From contig JAMYHX010000054.1 in the NCBI GenBank assembly GCA_025529335.1, positions 1 to 64,000 on the forward strand: 64,000 nt of DNA. The letters are read 5' to 3'. Of this stretch, positions 1 to 11,468 are shown piece by piece. Position 1 is the stretch's first letter. The number at the start of each line of letters is the position of its first letter. The translations under genes and the position numbers were made by a program. The stretch comes from Rhizopus sp. PT2906. Taxonomy: Eukaryota; Mucoromycota; Mucoromycetes; Mucorales; Rhizopodaceae. The notes beneath the pieces were generated by a model, which did not search any database, was not told where the DNA came from, and saw only the letters and a list, made by a program, of their open reading frames with translations.

Positions 1-83
1 GTTGATTTGTCTCTACCGGTCTGTGCGGTGTGGCGCTGGATGAGCTCAATGATTTGTGCTTCTGTAAGACCATAATCTGACAT
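1..83 (-). CDS. 5' end of an unknown protein, cut by the window edge
   Basis: An ATG at 83..81 on the minus strand opens a frame that stays open to the window edge. The 27 visible residues begin MSDYGLTEAQIIELIQRH. The segment looks like an amphipathic helix, but no domain can be named. The ATG is the only support for the start, and an intron could interrupt the frame beyond the edge. It faces away from the unknown gene at 367-1731, on the same strand. Confidence 0.4.
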   Translation of the reverse strand, partial: MSDYGLTEAQIIELIQRHTAQTGRDKS

Positions 84-366
84 TTGTGTACCACGATGCG
101 CGGCTTAGAAAGATGTAAAGAGAACAATAAGTAGAAATTGTATATTTTTTATATTACTGAGAATAAAGCGCGGCTAGAAAGCCTATAACCACATCCGAGG
201 TTGGAGTGGAGGCAACGGCGGTTGTGGTAGGCACGACCCACAATTGCCATTTGTTTTTGGCTCAACGACATTTATTTTTCACAAAGTGACAAAATTTACC
301 AGCCGCACTGTAAGCAACCAGACAGAAAAAGAAGGGGAGGTAACACGAGGGCTATTATAGAATTGT

Positions 367-1731
367 TTATTCTACCGGTATGATTTGATGCTTAGTCTCC
401 TTTTCCGTCTTGGCTTTTTCTTTGCTTCCACTGCTGCTTGCTATTACGATCCTATCCGTACGCTTAAATTGCGTGGAATTGATAATGTTTTGTGATTGAG
501 AAGAGAGTAAAACATAGTCTGCGGCAGTCATAGCAAGCGATTCTAATTCTTGGACTGCCTCGTCTTCATTCATACATACAATAATGATATCTCGCTCTGA
601 AAGACTACTATGCAATAGGGCGGCTGCTTCTGTATCCATGATTTGAAAGCAAGTAAGCCAGCAATGACACTTTCTGAGAGAGCTATTATGTTGACACCAG
701 GGAAGCCGTGTGTTATAAATGAAATTATCATTGATCCAATTTGAGTAAGCGGATTTTTCCATAGTTACATCTGTTGTTCCACGGCAGTAGATTGCAATTG
801 CATGTCCAGCCGCGTATGCCATATCTATTAGTGTTTGGTCAAATGGACCATCAATTTCCTCAGGCAAGAAGTCTGTGGACGCATTGAGGAGCCATTTATT
901 ATCTGTAGCAATAGCATATTGTATCAAGTAAGCAGCATCCGATTCGTCTTTACATTGTGCAAGCGCATTGATAGAGAATTGAAGGATGATTTCGTCAATA
1001 GATATGTTGACTGCCACATATTTTGAGTAAAATACGTTGGCGCGTTCAAATGTAACGGTAGCAAGATTGTGCACTTGTATATCGCGTTTTTCAACGACTT
1101 GGCGTCCATCAACGTTATAAAGAGCGAACGCTGTAATTAGTAGCTCGGCAATATTGACTTTGTCATTAGGTGTACCTTTCGATGGTAACTTGCAAGCAAG
1201 TGGCCCCGACTTTGACTGAGAGATTTGATATAAGATGCTCAGGAAATTGTCACCAAATATTTGACTACGCAGTTCCTCGATGGCAATCTTCACAGTCAGT
1301 TCACTCCACTCCACATCAAAGACCCATGCCCCATCGGGACTTTGGTTATAGTAAATCAAAGAGTGTAGAAAAAGGAAGTGGTTTGCAAATAATAACAATA
1401 TGATTTTGATAAGAGAAAATGTCGAGTTTTGAGCTAAAATGCAGATCTTGATGCCAATCCGAAGAGGAAGAGACGAGATATTGAAAGTTGATACGAGCAT
1501 ATCGCATAATAGAGACACCGAGATATCAGAGATGTCATGTTTATGTCGGAAGAGTGGTCGAAGTATATCTGTGCGATCGTATGAGGACTGAATAATACCA
1601 AGAGTCTTTGTGTTGAAGCGTTTCAGAGCGTTTTTTGTTATACCACCAAGGCCTTGCTCGATACCCCAGAGGGTACCAATAATGGCCAAGGCAAACGAAG
1701 CAGGATCAATCTGGCCAAAAATGCTCTCCAT
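367..1731 (-). CDS. Conserved-looking protein of unknown function, single exon
   Basis: The frame is open for 466 codons from an ATG at 1767, but a second ATG at 1731 (MESIFGQIDPASFALAIIG) looks like the natural start because it begins directly with a hydrophobic helix-like segment. That gives 454 aa. A second strongly hydrophobic stretch lies about a quarter of the way in (near 1376-1450), followed by a mixed, apparently soluble region with several Cys and His. The tail is Lys/Glu/Ser-rich. No enzyme motif is recognised. The general look recalls uncharacterised proteins typical of Mucorales, but that is an impression and was not checked. No intron is needed to keep the frame open. Confidence 0.6.
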   Translation of the reverse strand: MESIFGQIDPASFALAIIGTLWGIEQGLGGITKNALKRFNTKTLGIIQSSYDRTDILRPLFRHKHDISDISVSLLCDMLVSTFNISSLPLRIGIKICILAQNSTFSLIKIILLLFANHFLFLHSLIYYNQSPDGAWVFDVEWSELTVKIAIEELRSQIFGDNFLSILYQISQSKSGPLACKLPSKGTPNDKVNIAELLITAFALYNVDGRQVVEKRDIQVHNLATVTFERANVFYSKYVAVNISIDEIILQFSINALAQCKDESDAAYLIQYAIATDNKWLLNASTDFLPEEIDGPFDQTLIDMAYAAGHAIAIYCRGTTDVTMEKSAYSNWINDNFIYNTRLPWCQHNSSLRKCHCWLTCFQIMDTEAAALLHSSLSERDIIIVCMNEDEAVQELESLAMTAADYVLLSSQSQNIINSTQFKRTDRIVIASSSGSKEKAKTEKETKHQIIPVE

Positions 1732-1767
1732 TCTCAAATAAACTATATGAAATACAAAAGAAAACAA

Positions 1768-2619
1768 TTAAAAGGAAATCAGCCCTCGTTTCTTGAGAAG
1801 AACAAACGTTTGTATTCGTTTTTTGTGAAACGGAGCCATATTTAAAGATCTGAGATAAGTCATTTAACAAGTGGAGCGTAACCTTGTAGGTTTTTATGTC
1901 AGAATCTTTCCTTCCATTTTACTCTAAGAACAGTAATAAGCCCTTCTTTTCTGTAAAGAGTCTACGTTGCCTATCATCAATTTGGTTGAATTTTACAAGT
2001 TTAAAATAATTGAATAGAGCAGGTTCTTTCTATGGCATCTCGGCACACAACAAAAGGTTCTTTTGCCCTTCCATTCTAAAGACAAGTGAGCAACTCCTTT
2101 CTACAACGACTGGTTGGTTACATATTGCAAATGATATCCTTGTTTAGCTGCGAGTTCTCTAATACTTTACATTGACAACATACATCTTAACAGCCTTCAG
2201 GCTTTATCAGATCTACTATACCTACACTCATTCGCTTGCAGCCTCTTGGTGAAAGAATGGTTTGTTATTTCTGATGTTGATTCGCCTTTGATCACTTTAC
2301 TTTAGGCTTTCTCTTGAACAAGTAATATTGTAATCTTAAGAAACTTGAATACAGTTTGACTTAAGTTATACATGGGAATGATATTGCGCCAATCATTAAT
2401 AGGTAGCTCAGAGCCGACTTTTTATACAACAATATACACAGGTTCCCCTTTGTAAAGCAATAGGGACATGATAAATAAAAGCGCACTATTGGATCCTTCC
2501 TGGACTGAGTTTTTAAATATCTTGTTACGATTGGCTAAAAAAAAACGTAGAGGGTTCATTACCGTATTGATTTTTCTCGCGTATTTTGTAGTTGCAACAA
2601 CTAATCAAAGCGAATCAAC
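1768..2619. other. Spacer between divergent genes, no gene seen
   Basis: This stretch of about 850 bp lies between the start of the unknown minus-strand gene and the start of SKI8. It is AT-rich with many stops in all frames. It presumably holds both promoters, but no clear TATA or repeat element was recognised. Confidence 0.5.
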
Positions 2620-3913
2620 ATGGTAAATCAGTCTGAATGATCCAAACCATGGGCTTAACATACTTGATAGCCTACAACGTACATTCCTACCATTGTCAAT
2701 GACGAGGGTACATGCTCTTGATATGTCAAAAGTAATAGCAATTAACCTCTATATGTATATAGCTCATTCTGACGGCATTTGGGATGTTGCGTGGTCCAAA
2801 CACACAAATTTGGTTATTTCTGGCTCGGAAGACGGCAAAGTCAAGTGCTGGTAAATTGCTTAAGCATGCTTACGAGAAAAAAGGGTTTATTCTATACATG
2901 TATTAGGGATGGTGCAACAGGCGAATTAAAGTTTGAACTTGAAGGACATGCAATGGGTGTTATCTCTGTCGACGTCAGTCAAGACGGAACACGTAATGGC
3001 ATAATCACATCAGCTTTTCACGTACGACTACTAACAGCTATACAATATATAGGCCTTGCTTCAAGCTCTGTGGATTCAAACATTCGTATTTGGGATCTTG
3101 AACAAAACGGAAAGCTTACCCAGTCTATTATTGCCGCACCTGTTGAGTCATGGAAAATAAAGTTTAGTTCAGACGGGCAGCACATCGCTACTGGCTCACA
3201 TAATGGAGACATTCATATCTACAGCGTTGAAACAGGAGAGAAAGTCAAGAGCTTACCAACAAAAAACAAGTTTTTGATGTGTGTTGCTTATGCAAGTATA
3301 ACCTAGTAAAGAGGGATGACATTAAAAGACTAATAAGATCATAGAGTCCTGATGGGAAATATCTAGCTGGAGGCGCAGAAGATGGAACCATCTACGTATT
3401 TAATATCGAAACGGACCAATTGGCTCACACACTATCAGGTAAAACTCAACAAGTGTACATATAGGGAAAGTGAGAGCTCATATGCAAATATAGGGCATGC
3501 CATGACTGTTCGTTCGCTTTGTTTTGCCAGTGACAGCAAGACACTGATCAGTGGTAGTGATGACAAGTGTGTTCATGTTTACGATGTTGAGCATGGACAG
3601 TTGGCATCCTCTTTAACTGGACATTCAGATTGGGTCTTGTGTGTAGCAGCCAATCCAGATATCAGTAAACAACAAATAGTCAGCTGTAGCTCGGATAAGA
3701 AGATTAAAGTGTGGGACCTTGGTTTAAGATCGGTTTTGGAAACTCACGAAGTTCATTCAGACCAGGTAATGTTTTATGATTGGGCTAAACGAAACAAACT
3801 CTAATAAACAAAAACAGGTCTGGGGAGTAGCATGGAACCCAGAAGGTACTAAACTGGTATCCGGCTCAGATGATAAGTCCTTAAAATGGTTTGCAAGCAG
3901 TGGATCCTCTTAG
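2620..3913 (+). CDS. SKI8: SKI8/WDR61-type WD40 protein
   Basis: Eight exons: 2620-2622, 2671-2707, 2763-2850, 2907-2992, 3053-3291, 3345-3438, 3494-3765 and 3818-3913. They give 915 nt, 304 aa, in frame and almost exactly the length of human WDR61 (305 aa). The N-terminal HSDGIWDVAWSKH, repeated GH...WD/W repeat signatures and the ending QVWGVAWNPEG match the Ski8/WDR61 propeller. Ski8 is a scaffold of the SKI complex, which feeds the cytoplasmic exosome; the metazoan orthologue also joins PAF1C, and fungal Ski8 also acts in meiotic recombination. Exon 1 is just the ATG followed by GTAAAT. Intron 5 starts with GC (GCAAGT...TAG) and is required to keep frame through VAY|SPDGKYLAGG. Intron 4 has a perfect TACTAAC branch point. 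The first two introns are inferred from phase and family similarity; the rest are firm. Confidence 0.88.
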
Positions 3914-5161
3914 TTTTGTATCATAGAATATCTCTTTTTTTTCTTATACGCGTATCTTTTTTCTTGAAATCATGATATACTGATTACAGTAATAAAAAAA
4001 AAATAAAAAGAAAACACACCATAGTACCCTATTGAAGTCCAGATATGGATGATCGCGACTGACTCCCATTGATCGACCTGATTAACCTAGGGCACATTAG
4101 CCTTTCTTTTGATCAAAGCAGATAACTTGAGTCTTGTACATTATTCATCATTTAATAATGGTATTTAGGATATGTCAATTATTATAATTCATGCATCTTC
4201 TTGAGATAAAAAGACTTTGTGTGTGCATGCGCAGTGACAATACTTGAATAAAACAATAAAGTGGCGGGTGGAATCTTACGATAAATTCCCTACCAACAGG
4301 AGAGCAGTGATCTGTCTTGATATTCCATTCGGAGCCTGTATTTCTTCTGTTGCTCAGCCAAGATATGCAAACAACCCTTTCCCATATGAATCAAATTAAG
4401 AAGGTTACTATAGTAATCTAATTGTCTCATATGATACCATTGCAATCTGGAGTAAAGTTTAAAAAAAGAGCTTGAGAAGCGTCCCAGTTGGTTGCATGGT
4501 AATTTCAAGATCCGAAATGAAATCCAATTCTACAACCCGTCGCTTCCGAAAATATGATCCTTTATGCAACCAACAGTCTAGTTGTCTACCACTCTGTCAA
4601 TAACAATAGTTGCGTAGTTGTTTGTTTTAGAATATAATGAAAAGCTAAATATTTTGTAATAAAAATATATTAAAAAAGGTTCAAGATTGTAAGACCCGTA
4701 GTGGTACCCAGTCTTCTTTTGGGAATGGGGCATTTCCCTTTTGTTCATTTTTTACTTGCTTGGAATATATCAAACCCAAACATCAGTTCCGAATATCTTT
4801 TTCATCTTTTGAGTGCATAGTAAAATACATCTTGTCAATGAATTAAAAAATGAATAAATAGTAAAATGGTCATAGTTATCAATGAATGATACTCAGTACG
4901 TACTCACTCATTTTCTCACGTACACAAATGAGGGCGTCTAGAAAAAGAAAAACCCTTACAACTATGTTTGATAGTTTATCCTGATTACCGTATCTATTGA
5001 AAGATCTAAAAAAACCAGAAAAGGTCGGAAGTAAAAAATCAGTCGATTTTTAGGTTCCACAAGCCACATTTGCATGAACGTCATTTATGTATATAAAGCA
5101 TTGATCTTTTCAAGGTCTTCTTTTTTTATTATCAACTTAAACAAATCAATTAAATCAAATC
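3914..5161. other. Spacer between SKI8 and ADH, no gene supported
   Basis: About 1.25 kb between two plus-strand genes. It should hold the SKI8 3' end and the ADH promoter. A 72-codon minus-strand frame at 4290-4508 has no recognisable feature and is not called. Confidence 0.5.
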
Positions 5162-6257
5162 ATGTCTGAAGAAACTTTTACTGCTTGGGCCTGTCCTGGA
5201 AAGAGTAAGTTTTGTGTGTTATTGTAAATATATAATAACAATCACGTCTATAGGCCAACCCCTCCAAAAGATGGAAGTCAATTTCTGTACTTGGGATGAA
5301 AACATGGTTCAAATGGATATCATCTGTTGTGGTGTCTGTGGTACTGACCTTCACACTGTTGACGAAGGTTGGGGTCCTACTGAATTTCCTTGTGTCGTTG
5401 GTCACGAAATTATTGGCAAAGTTACCAAGGTTGGTAGTAACGTAAAGAAGATCAAGGTTGGTGATCGTTGTGGTGTTGGCTGTCAATCCGCTTCTTGCCA
5501 CCAATGTGATTACTGTAAGAAAGGTATGGAAAACCTGTGCTCCGTTCACGCTGTATGGACCTTCAATGACCGCTATGAAAACGAAAAACGCGACAAGACT
5601 TATGGTGGTTTCGCTACCAAATGGAGAGGTCCTCAAGACTTTGTCGTCAAGATTCCCGATAACTTCTCATCTGAAGTTGCTGCCTCTTTCCTTTGCGGTG
5701 GTGTTACTACCTATACTCCTCTTAAGCGTTATAATGTTGGTAAGGGTTCCAAGCTTGCCGTCCTCGGTCTCGGTGGCCTCGGTCACTTTGGTGTCCAGTG
5801 GGCCAAGGCTATGGGTGCTGAAGTCGTCGCTTTTGATGTCATTCCTGACAAGGTTGAGGATGCAAAGAAGTTGGGATGTGATGGCTATGTCTTGATGCAA
5901 AACGAAGATGAAATCAAACCTCATTACAACACTTTCACTCACATCTTGGCTACCAAGATCGTCAACAAGTGCTGGCCCATCTATTTCAACATGTTAAAGA
6001 AGAACGGTATCTTTATTCTCTGTGATATCCCTGAAGTTCCTCTGGAAGGTTTGAATGCTTTCACCATGGCCGGTAAGCAATTGACCATTGCCAGTTCATT
6101 CATCGGTTCTCCTTCCGATATTCAAGAATGTCTCGACTTTGCCTCACAACACAATGTCCGCACTTGGGTCAACACATTCCCTATGGACCAGATCAATGAA
6201 GCTTTCCAATTTGTCAGAGAAGCCAAGCCTCGCTATAGAGCTGTCGTCATGAATTAA
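5162..6257 (+). CDS. Zinc-dependent NADP alcohol dehydrogenase, CAD/ADH6 type
   Basis: Two exons, 5162-5204 and 5254-6257, encode 348 aa. The join restores an N-terminus in the normal register (MSEETFTAWACPGKSQPL). The catalytic zinc ligands are visible in CGVCGTD (residues 40-46) and GHE (64-66), with the third ligand in AASFLCGG. The structural zinc lobe is the four-cysteine run around SCHQCDYCKKGMENLC. The cofactor fold shows GLGGLGHFG. This pattern and length fit medium-chain dehydrogenases of the cinnamyl-alcohol-dehydrogenase/Adh6 group, which reduce aldehydes with NADPH in the cytosol. The true substrate cannot be read from sequence. The upstream region has an ATATAAAG box at 5092-5099, about 65 bp before the ATG. 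Codon use is strongly biased (many GGT, GTC, AAG), suggesting high expression. Confidence 0.93.
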
Positions 6258-6768
6258 TCATTTTTAGCATGTTTGTATTTTGTATTCTTCAATAATATCC
6301 GTCATTAAAATAAAAAAAATAAAACACTCTTGTTTTGTTCACAATACATATTTGTACTAGTCTTTGTCCATTCTTGGTTGAATAAAGCAAGGTAATCACA
6401 AGTTTCAAATACTGATAAAAACCCCTACACTTGTAAATTAATCAAGAGGAAAAGTATATACGTGACTTTAAAGAAAGTCTATTCACTTACAGAAGATAAA
6501 GCCCAACTATGCAACTGATGTGAGTATTTTCATATAGAAAGTAAGGCGAACAACTTGTATTGAATTATAAATGGAACAGTTTCAAAGCCTACCAGATCAC
6601 GTCAATATATATCGACTTGTTGTTCCACGTGTTCTTGTGAAAAGATACGAGGGACAGATCTGAAACGAGCTGTACTTGGAATATCTTGGTTGATGGTAAC
6701 CAAGCACTTCTTCTAATCAGTGACAACATAAACACGACATAATTCAGATTATATAAAGCTACTTTTTA
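6258..6768. other. Convergent 3' spacer (ADH / SIN3)
   Basis: Both flanking genes end here, so the 511 bp should contain two polyadenylation regions. AATAAA-like strings occur just after the ADH stop (AAAATAAAACAC near 6317). Nothing else was recognised. Confidence 0.5.
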
Positions 6769-9700
6769 TTATTTTCTTATATATAAAATATCTTCTGTTT
6801 GCCTCTTGAAGCTCATATGATAGCTTTGTCTGTGTATCTTATATTCAAGAAACGGACGGGCAATCAATTGATCTTTTTGCCGTGTTACAATATTCCTACA
6901 AGCACCGTCAATACATGTCCACACAACCAAAGAAGAAGAGAGATAGTTTACCTTTTTAAAAATGGAGTTTTCACATCTTGAACATCTCCGGTATCACGTT
7001 CCCAAGCGAGGTAGTTTGATATATACTCATTATATGCTTTATCATGTTCTAGTTTTTGTTTATCTAAGAGTTGAATGGTAGTCTTGCGGGTATGTTTATC
7101 CTATAGACCATTATTTAGTATTGTCTTTATAAACAAACGCCACACTTACGAAAATAATATTATATACATCGTCTTCAGACGATTCATTATGTACGCCTTC
7201 TGATCTCGGTCTCAATATCTCGTTGGATTTCTTATCCATCACAATCGTTTGGATCTACAAGACAACATGAGTCTCCTTTTTTTTGCTTGTTATCTATCAC
7301 AAACCTGCTTTATAAAAAAGTGAAGTACTTTATCAATAGTAAATGTGATATATGCATCAATACCAAATATATATCTTGCATTTTCCTCAAAGGTAGCTTG
7401 ATCTATTTCATTATCCAAGAATTTTTCAATGTGTTCTAATAACGCATGATAACATCCCTTGGATAAATCGATGTCTATTCAATACATTATATAAGTAATA
7501 ACTCAAAGAAAGTAAATAAAATCGTAATATTACCGTCATAACGATTAGAATACAAGTCCAATTCAACGGCTGTCAGATTCAATTTTTTTTGTAATCGTCG
7601 AGGATTCTCGTCACTCAATGATTTGAGTTTATGAAGTCGTTCGTAGAGTATTTGGAATAATCGAAAGAAGCAATATACATGTATGTTGCAAAGGAAATGA
7701 CCATCGCTTGAGTTATCCTTTATATCACAGCGAGGGCAAGTTAGTTTCATAATTTCTGTCTGCACATCCACTTGTTGGTCCGCTTTATCTTTTATCTCAT
7801 CATCTTTAGGTATTAGCAACTCTTCCTGATGCTCTTCGTCCGTCTGTTCTTCCTCTGATGGTCCCTCTTCTTCGTCGTCAGTGAAATAAACAAATTGTTC
7901 TCTTGTCAATAGATCCTGGTCAAACTGGAAAAAGTTGGGTATAAAAGTGCACAGAAAACTGCGTATTTTACGTTTATCGCGTTTTGTAAATCCATTCTGT
8001 CGTCTGAGATAAAACAAAACAAGTCGCACCATATCCTTGATCACAGTGCAGTCAGAAGGTTCAAACTTAAATTGCTTATGTTGTTCAACTTCTGCCATCA
8101 TTGCTTTGACCGATAATGACTTACGATCATTGCTCTTGAACGTGTTGCCTTGATAATCCAAAGATTTATAAAAGTTTTTGCTGTCCTGCTCACGCCACTG
8201 CTTATTCCATTCTCTCTGAATTCGCTTCCATTCTTCGTCCTTTTGTTTCAGTCGTTTCAGTAACACAGGTACGACAGCAGCTGGTCGACTGTAGATCAAG
8301 TCAAGGATCTCCATCGCTGTTTCTCGATCATATATCTTTTTGATAATTCGTTCATAAATAGATACAGTCTGTCCACCCAGGCCAGGTTTGAGCTGAAACA
8401 TGTCTTTTTCTTCGTCCGTCATTGCTTCTATTCTTTGAGCGATGGGTTCCAATAGGGCAATGATATTTAAATTAGCTTCGATATTCAAATCAAAATCATA
8501 TCTATTGTAATGTTGAGTGAATTGTATAAACCCGTATCGTAATTACCTTTCTTCTTCACATCGATGCATTGCTTCTTCATAAGGGTTCTTTTTGGACGCT
8601 GTGAATCCGCTATCTTCACTTGCCCATCGAGGGTGAGATACATATTCATCGTTCAATACCTCCCAACAGAGCTGATCCCTGCCTGAACAAGGCTGATTCT
8701 GCCACTCTTTGGGCACAATACGATAACTTGGGCTTTCTTCTACCGCTTCACAGTGATTTAGATCAGGCTTGACAGCAGAATAGCTAGGCTTTTCGATTGT
8801 CTTTTCCTTTGGCTCATATCCCAGAACATGTTTGAAAGCATCTAGAAGTTCTTGATCTAGGAAAGGTTCAACATGTTGTATGAGTTGATCTGCATCAAGG
8901 ATATGAAGGGTATACAAGTGAATGATTTTGAGAAACTCGTCGTGAGAGGGCTTGTTGCCAATGTATTTTTTAATTCGATCAAAGAGTTCAGTTTCTTCTG
9001 TAGAGACAGATGGTTTTAATGGATCAAAAGGAGGGTCCCTTTGCTGTGGCCGTAACGATGGTTGTTGTTGTTGTTGTTGTTGCTGCTGTTGAAGCTGATG
9101 TTGTTTTGATTTCTTTGTGACCTATTGTTTATGAGTACATTGTTTTATAAAAATAACATTCAATAATAATTACATAGGTTTTTCTCTTTTTTGTATAAAC
9201 AGGCATTGCCTGTGTTTGCATCACACGCTTAAATCCTCGTGATTCCTGCACTTCTGGTAAAAACTGCTTAAACTCTTCTAAAAGATCGTCATGTCCAGCA
9301 AATAAATATTGAATGTTCGCGTAGACTTCATGAATCGTCTTTAGATCTTTCTGATAGGTCTGTAATACTTCCAAGAATTGCTTATAAATTTCTGGTTGAT
9401 GTGTAAATCGAGTCTGGCAATAGTTGAGATATCAGAAGAATATTCTTACATGTTTGAATCTTACCTTGATACGATTGACATAGTTGATAGCATGATTGAA
9501 TTCAAGAGGACGTTTTTCGTTATATGGACTTGTCGTGATCACCGTTGTGTTATCCACCGAACATTCAATGCGATAACCCACAGGTAGAAATGTATTAAAG
9601 CCAGAAATCAAAGTAGGATGCCCTCTGAACAAGTTGGATACACGTTCGATAACACCAGGGGTATCAATACTATTTACGTTTGTTAAAGAACTTTTTTTTT

Positions 9701-10164
9701 CCTCACAAACATTCAACTTACGCTTGACTCTTAAAGTCTTTCATAATATCTAAGAATTGATTATATACATTAGGTTTGTCAGAAAAACGACCTTTCACTT
9801 GGTCAAGGTAGGCTAAGGCATCAACTACGTTGAGTGGTCGATAGTTGTTATTAGGTGACGAAGGCCGTCGCTGTTGTAGTTGTTGTGGCGGTAGAGAGGG
9901 ATAGGTATTATCATACATGAGCATATTAGGAGGAGGAGGTAAGTAAGGTGTTTCTAGTACTGAAGGAAAAGAAGAAGAAGAGGAAGAGGAAGTAGTACTT
10001 GAGAGTGTAGGTCTAGTGATTGGTCAATTCCCTTTATAATGATCTTGTCTTGTTTTTATATACCTTGATAAAGGGGTTATAGAATCACTAGGAATAGGAG
10101 TAGAAGCATTTGCTGTAGTAGAAGAAGTGTTGGTTGTGTTATTTACAGGTGTTTGTAAAGACAT
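6769..10164 (-). CDS. SIN3: SIN3-family transcriptional corepressor
   Basis: Ten exons (10164-10064, 10012-9722, 9669-9465, 9413-9174, 9121-8547, 8501-7534, 7474-7305, 7254-7150, 7100-6952, 6895-6769) total 2931 nt, 976 aa, in frame. PAH1 lies near residues 92-167 (NVVDALAYLDQVKGRF...NQFLDIMKDF) and PAH2 near 186-255. A diverged PAH3 follows a glutamine run. Next comes the Sin3 histone-deacetylase-interaction domain, with SPSYRIVPKEW and the conserved LNDEYVSHPRW. The C-terminal Sin3 domain (FGIDAYITFTIDKV) and the last segment ending TEDILYIRK are also present. Sin3 is the scaffold of the Rpd3-type deacetylase complex in the nucleus. The protein is shorter than yeast Sin3 (about 1500 aa) because the linkers are short. 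It diverges from the PNPOx-like gene across 363 bp. Confidence 0.93.
9061..9108 (-). repeat. CAA/CAG run coding polyglutamine in SIN3
   Basis: Read on the minus strand, this gives a glutamine tract of about nine residues with further Gln around it, in exon 5 between PAH2 and PAH3. It is mostly TTG on the plus strand with some CTG. It is a likely length-variable site. Confidence 0.8.
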
Positions 10165-10527
10165 GGATTATATGTGTTAAAAAAAGGAATAAATATTTTT
10201 ATTTTTATCTTCTCTGTTCTTTTCCCCTTTTCCCTTTTTCCTTATCTGTGTTTAAAATTGATTTGTTAATACAAAAGATAAACAGTGTAAGCAAGATTAA
10301 GATGTTATAAGATCGTCTTGTATCAAATCATTCTATAATAGAATAAGAAGTATACTATGAAATCATACAAGGCTTATCAAAAAGAACGCATATATGAAAA
10401 GATATTGTAAAGGTTTAGAAATTAAACATTTGTGACATGTTACACTCTTTAATTGCAATTAGTCTCTTCATTTCTCTCTCTCTCTCTCTCTCTCTTTTTC
10501 TTTTTTCTTTTTCATTTTTATTGAATA
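10165..10527. promoter_or_regulatory. Divergent promoter region with a CT repeat
   Basis: This 363-bp gap separates the starts of SIN3 (-) and the PNPOx-like gene (+). A (CT)n run at 10473-10495, inside a longer pyrimidine tract, ends about 30 bp before the plus-strand ATG. Such tracts are common just upstream of fungal start codons. No specific factor site is claimed. Confidence 0.55.
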
Positions 10528-11360
10528 ATGTTGTCTTCACCTAGTTCACCTACAACAATACATCAAGATACTATACCTCCTCCATGGAATCACGCGTTAC
10601 TGACTAGTTACAAAAAGAATTATCCAAATAAAACTACTCCAAGTGAGTGATGGTCATTGTTAAAATCAAGTCAGGTTGACTTTTTTTCTCTTCTAGTCTA
10701 CTTGTCCATGTCCAACATGAGGCGATCTGGAGATATTTCAATGCATTGTCTCTCATTCAAAGGATTTCTTAAAGATTATCATTTACAATACTTCAAGTTT
10801 TTATTAGCCATGAATGATCATACCTTGATGGGTGACATTAAATCAGACAGGAACGGTAGAATCACTTGGTAAATGATTCATCTTTTTCTTGATTTCGAAT
10901 GACGCTAAATCAAATCAGGATCATGCCTTTTACTCAAGAATATTATCTATTCAAGGGCAAGTTTTATATTGCTTCTTCACCTAATCAGGTTACTCGATAT
11001 CCACCTCCCAAGGTACCAGATGATGATGACTATTGGGAAAACCAGCGTATACAGTTATGGAATGAATTGGATGATAAAACAAAGATCACTTTTGCTTGGC
11101 CATCAAGAGGGGATCGACCGAAATCAGCAGATATTCCGATGGAGATAAAGAATATGGATATTGCCATGGATAATCTATGTTTACTGATCTACAAGGTGAC
11201 TGAGGTTGAACATTTGGATTATTCAATATTTCCACCTAAAAGAATGGTAATAGGGTATCTATGGCAACTACATCTTTAATTCATTTTCTTTTCTATTTGA
11301 TAGGTTTATACTCTCTCAACCAAGTCCAATGATTGGAAAGTCGAAACAGCTAATCCATAA
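10528..11360 (+). CDS. Pyridoxamine 5'-phosphate oxidase-like FMN-binding protein (Alr4036 type)
   Basis: Four exons (10528-10642, 10697-10868, 10919-11246, 11304-11360) give 223 aa. After a PPPWNHALLTSYKKN start, the protein follows the order of the Alr4036/PNPOx-like split-barrel family: a core strand (ISMHCLSFKGF), a YYLFKGKFYI segment, then RIQLWNELDDKTKITFAWPS. The C-terminus is DNLCLLIYKVTEVEHLDY...TLSTKSNDWKVETANP. Members bind FMN or are inferred to, and their substrate is generally unknown; they are distinct from true PdxH/Pdx3. A cytosolic oxidoreductase role is therefore only a family inference. The first intron has an ordinary GTGAGT donor. The gene ends 108 bp before PNG1, on the same strand. 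Confidence 0.82.
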
Positions 11361-11468
11361 AATGAACTCTTTGTTACTGTGTTGTCTATTCTTTTTCATT
11401 GGTTGAAAATAAAGAGTCTCATTCAGGGCATTGGCGTGTAACCTAACCTATTTTTTTCTTTTTTCTCA

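Noticed and set aside
3439..3493. Use of an earlier AG (CATATAG) in SKI8 intron 6
   Set aside because: It would insert unrelated residues ahead of GHAMTVRSLCF and shift the repeat; the later AG fits the WD40 pattern.
4290..4508. 72-codon minus-strand frame in the SKI8-ADH spacer
   Set aside because: No conserved motif, no promoter or splice support; could be chance in AT-rich DNA.
5178..5636. 152-codon minus-strand frame with a hydrophobic start, opposite ADH
   Set aside because: It mirrors the zinc dehydrogenase exon, and Thr/Val-rich composition is typical of antisense frames.
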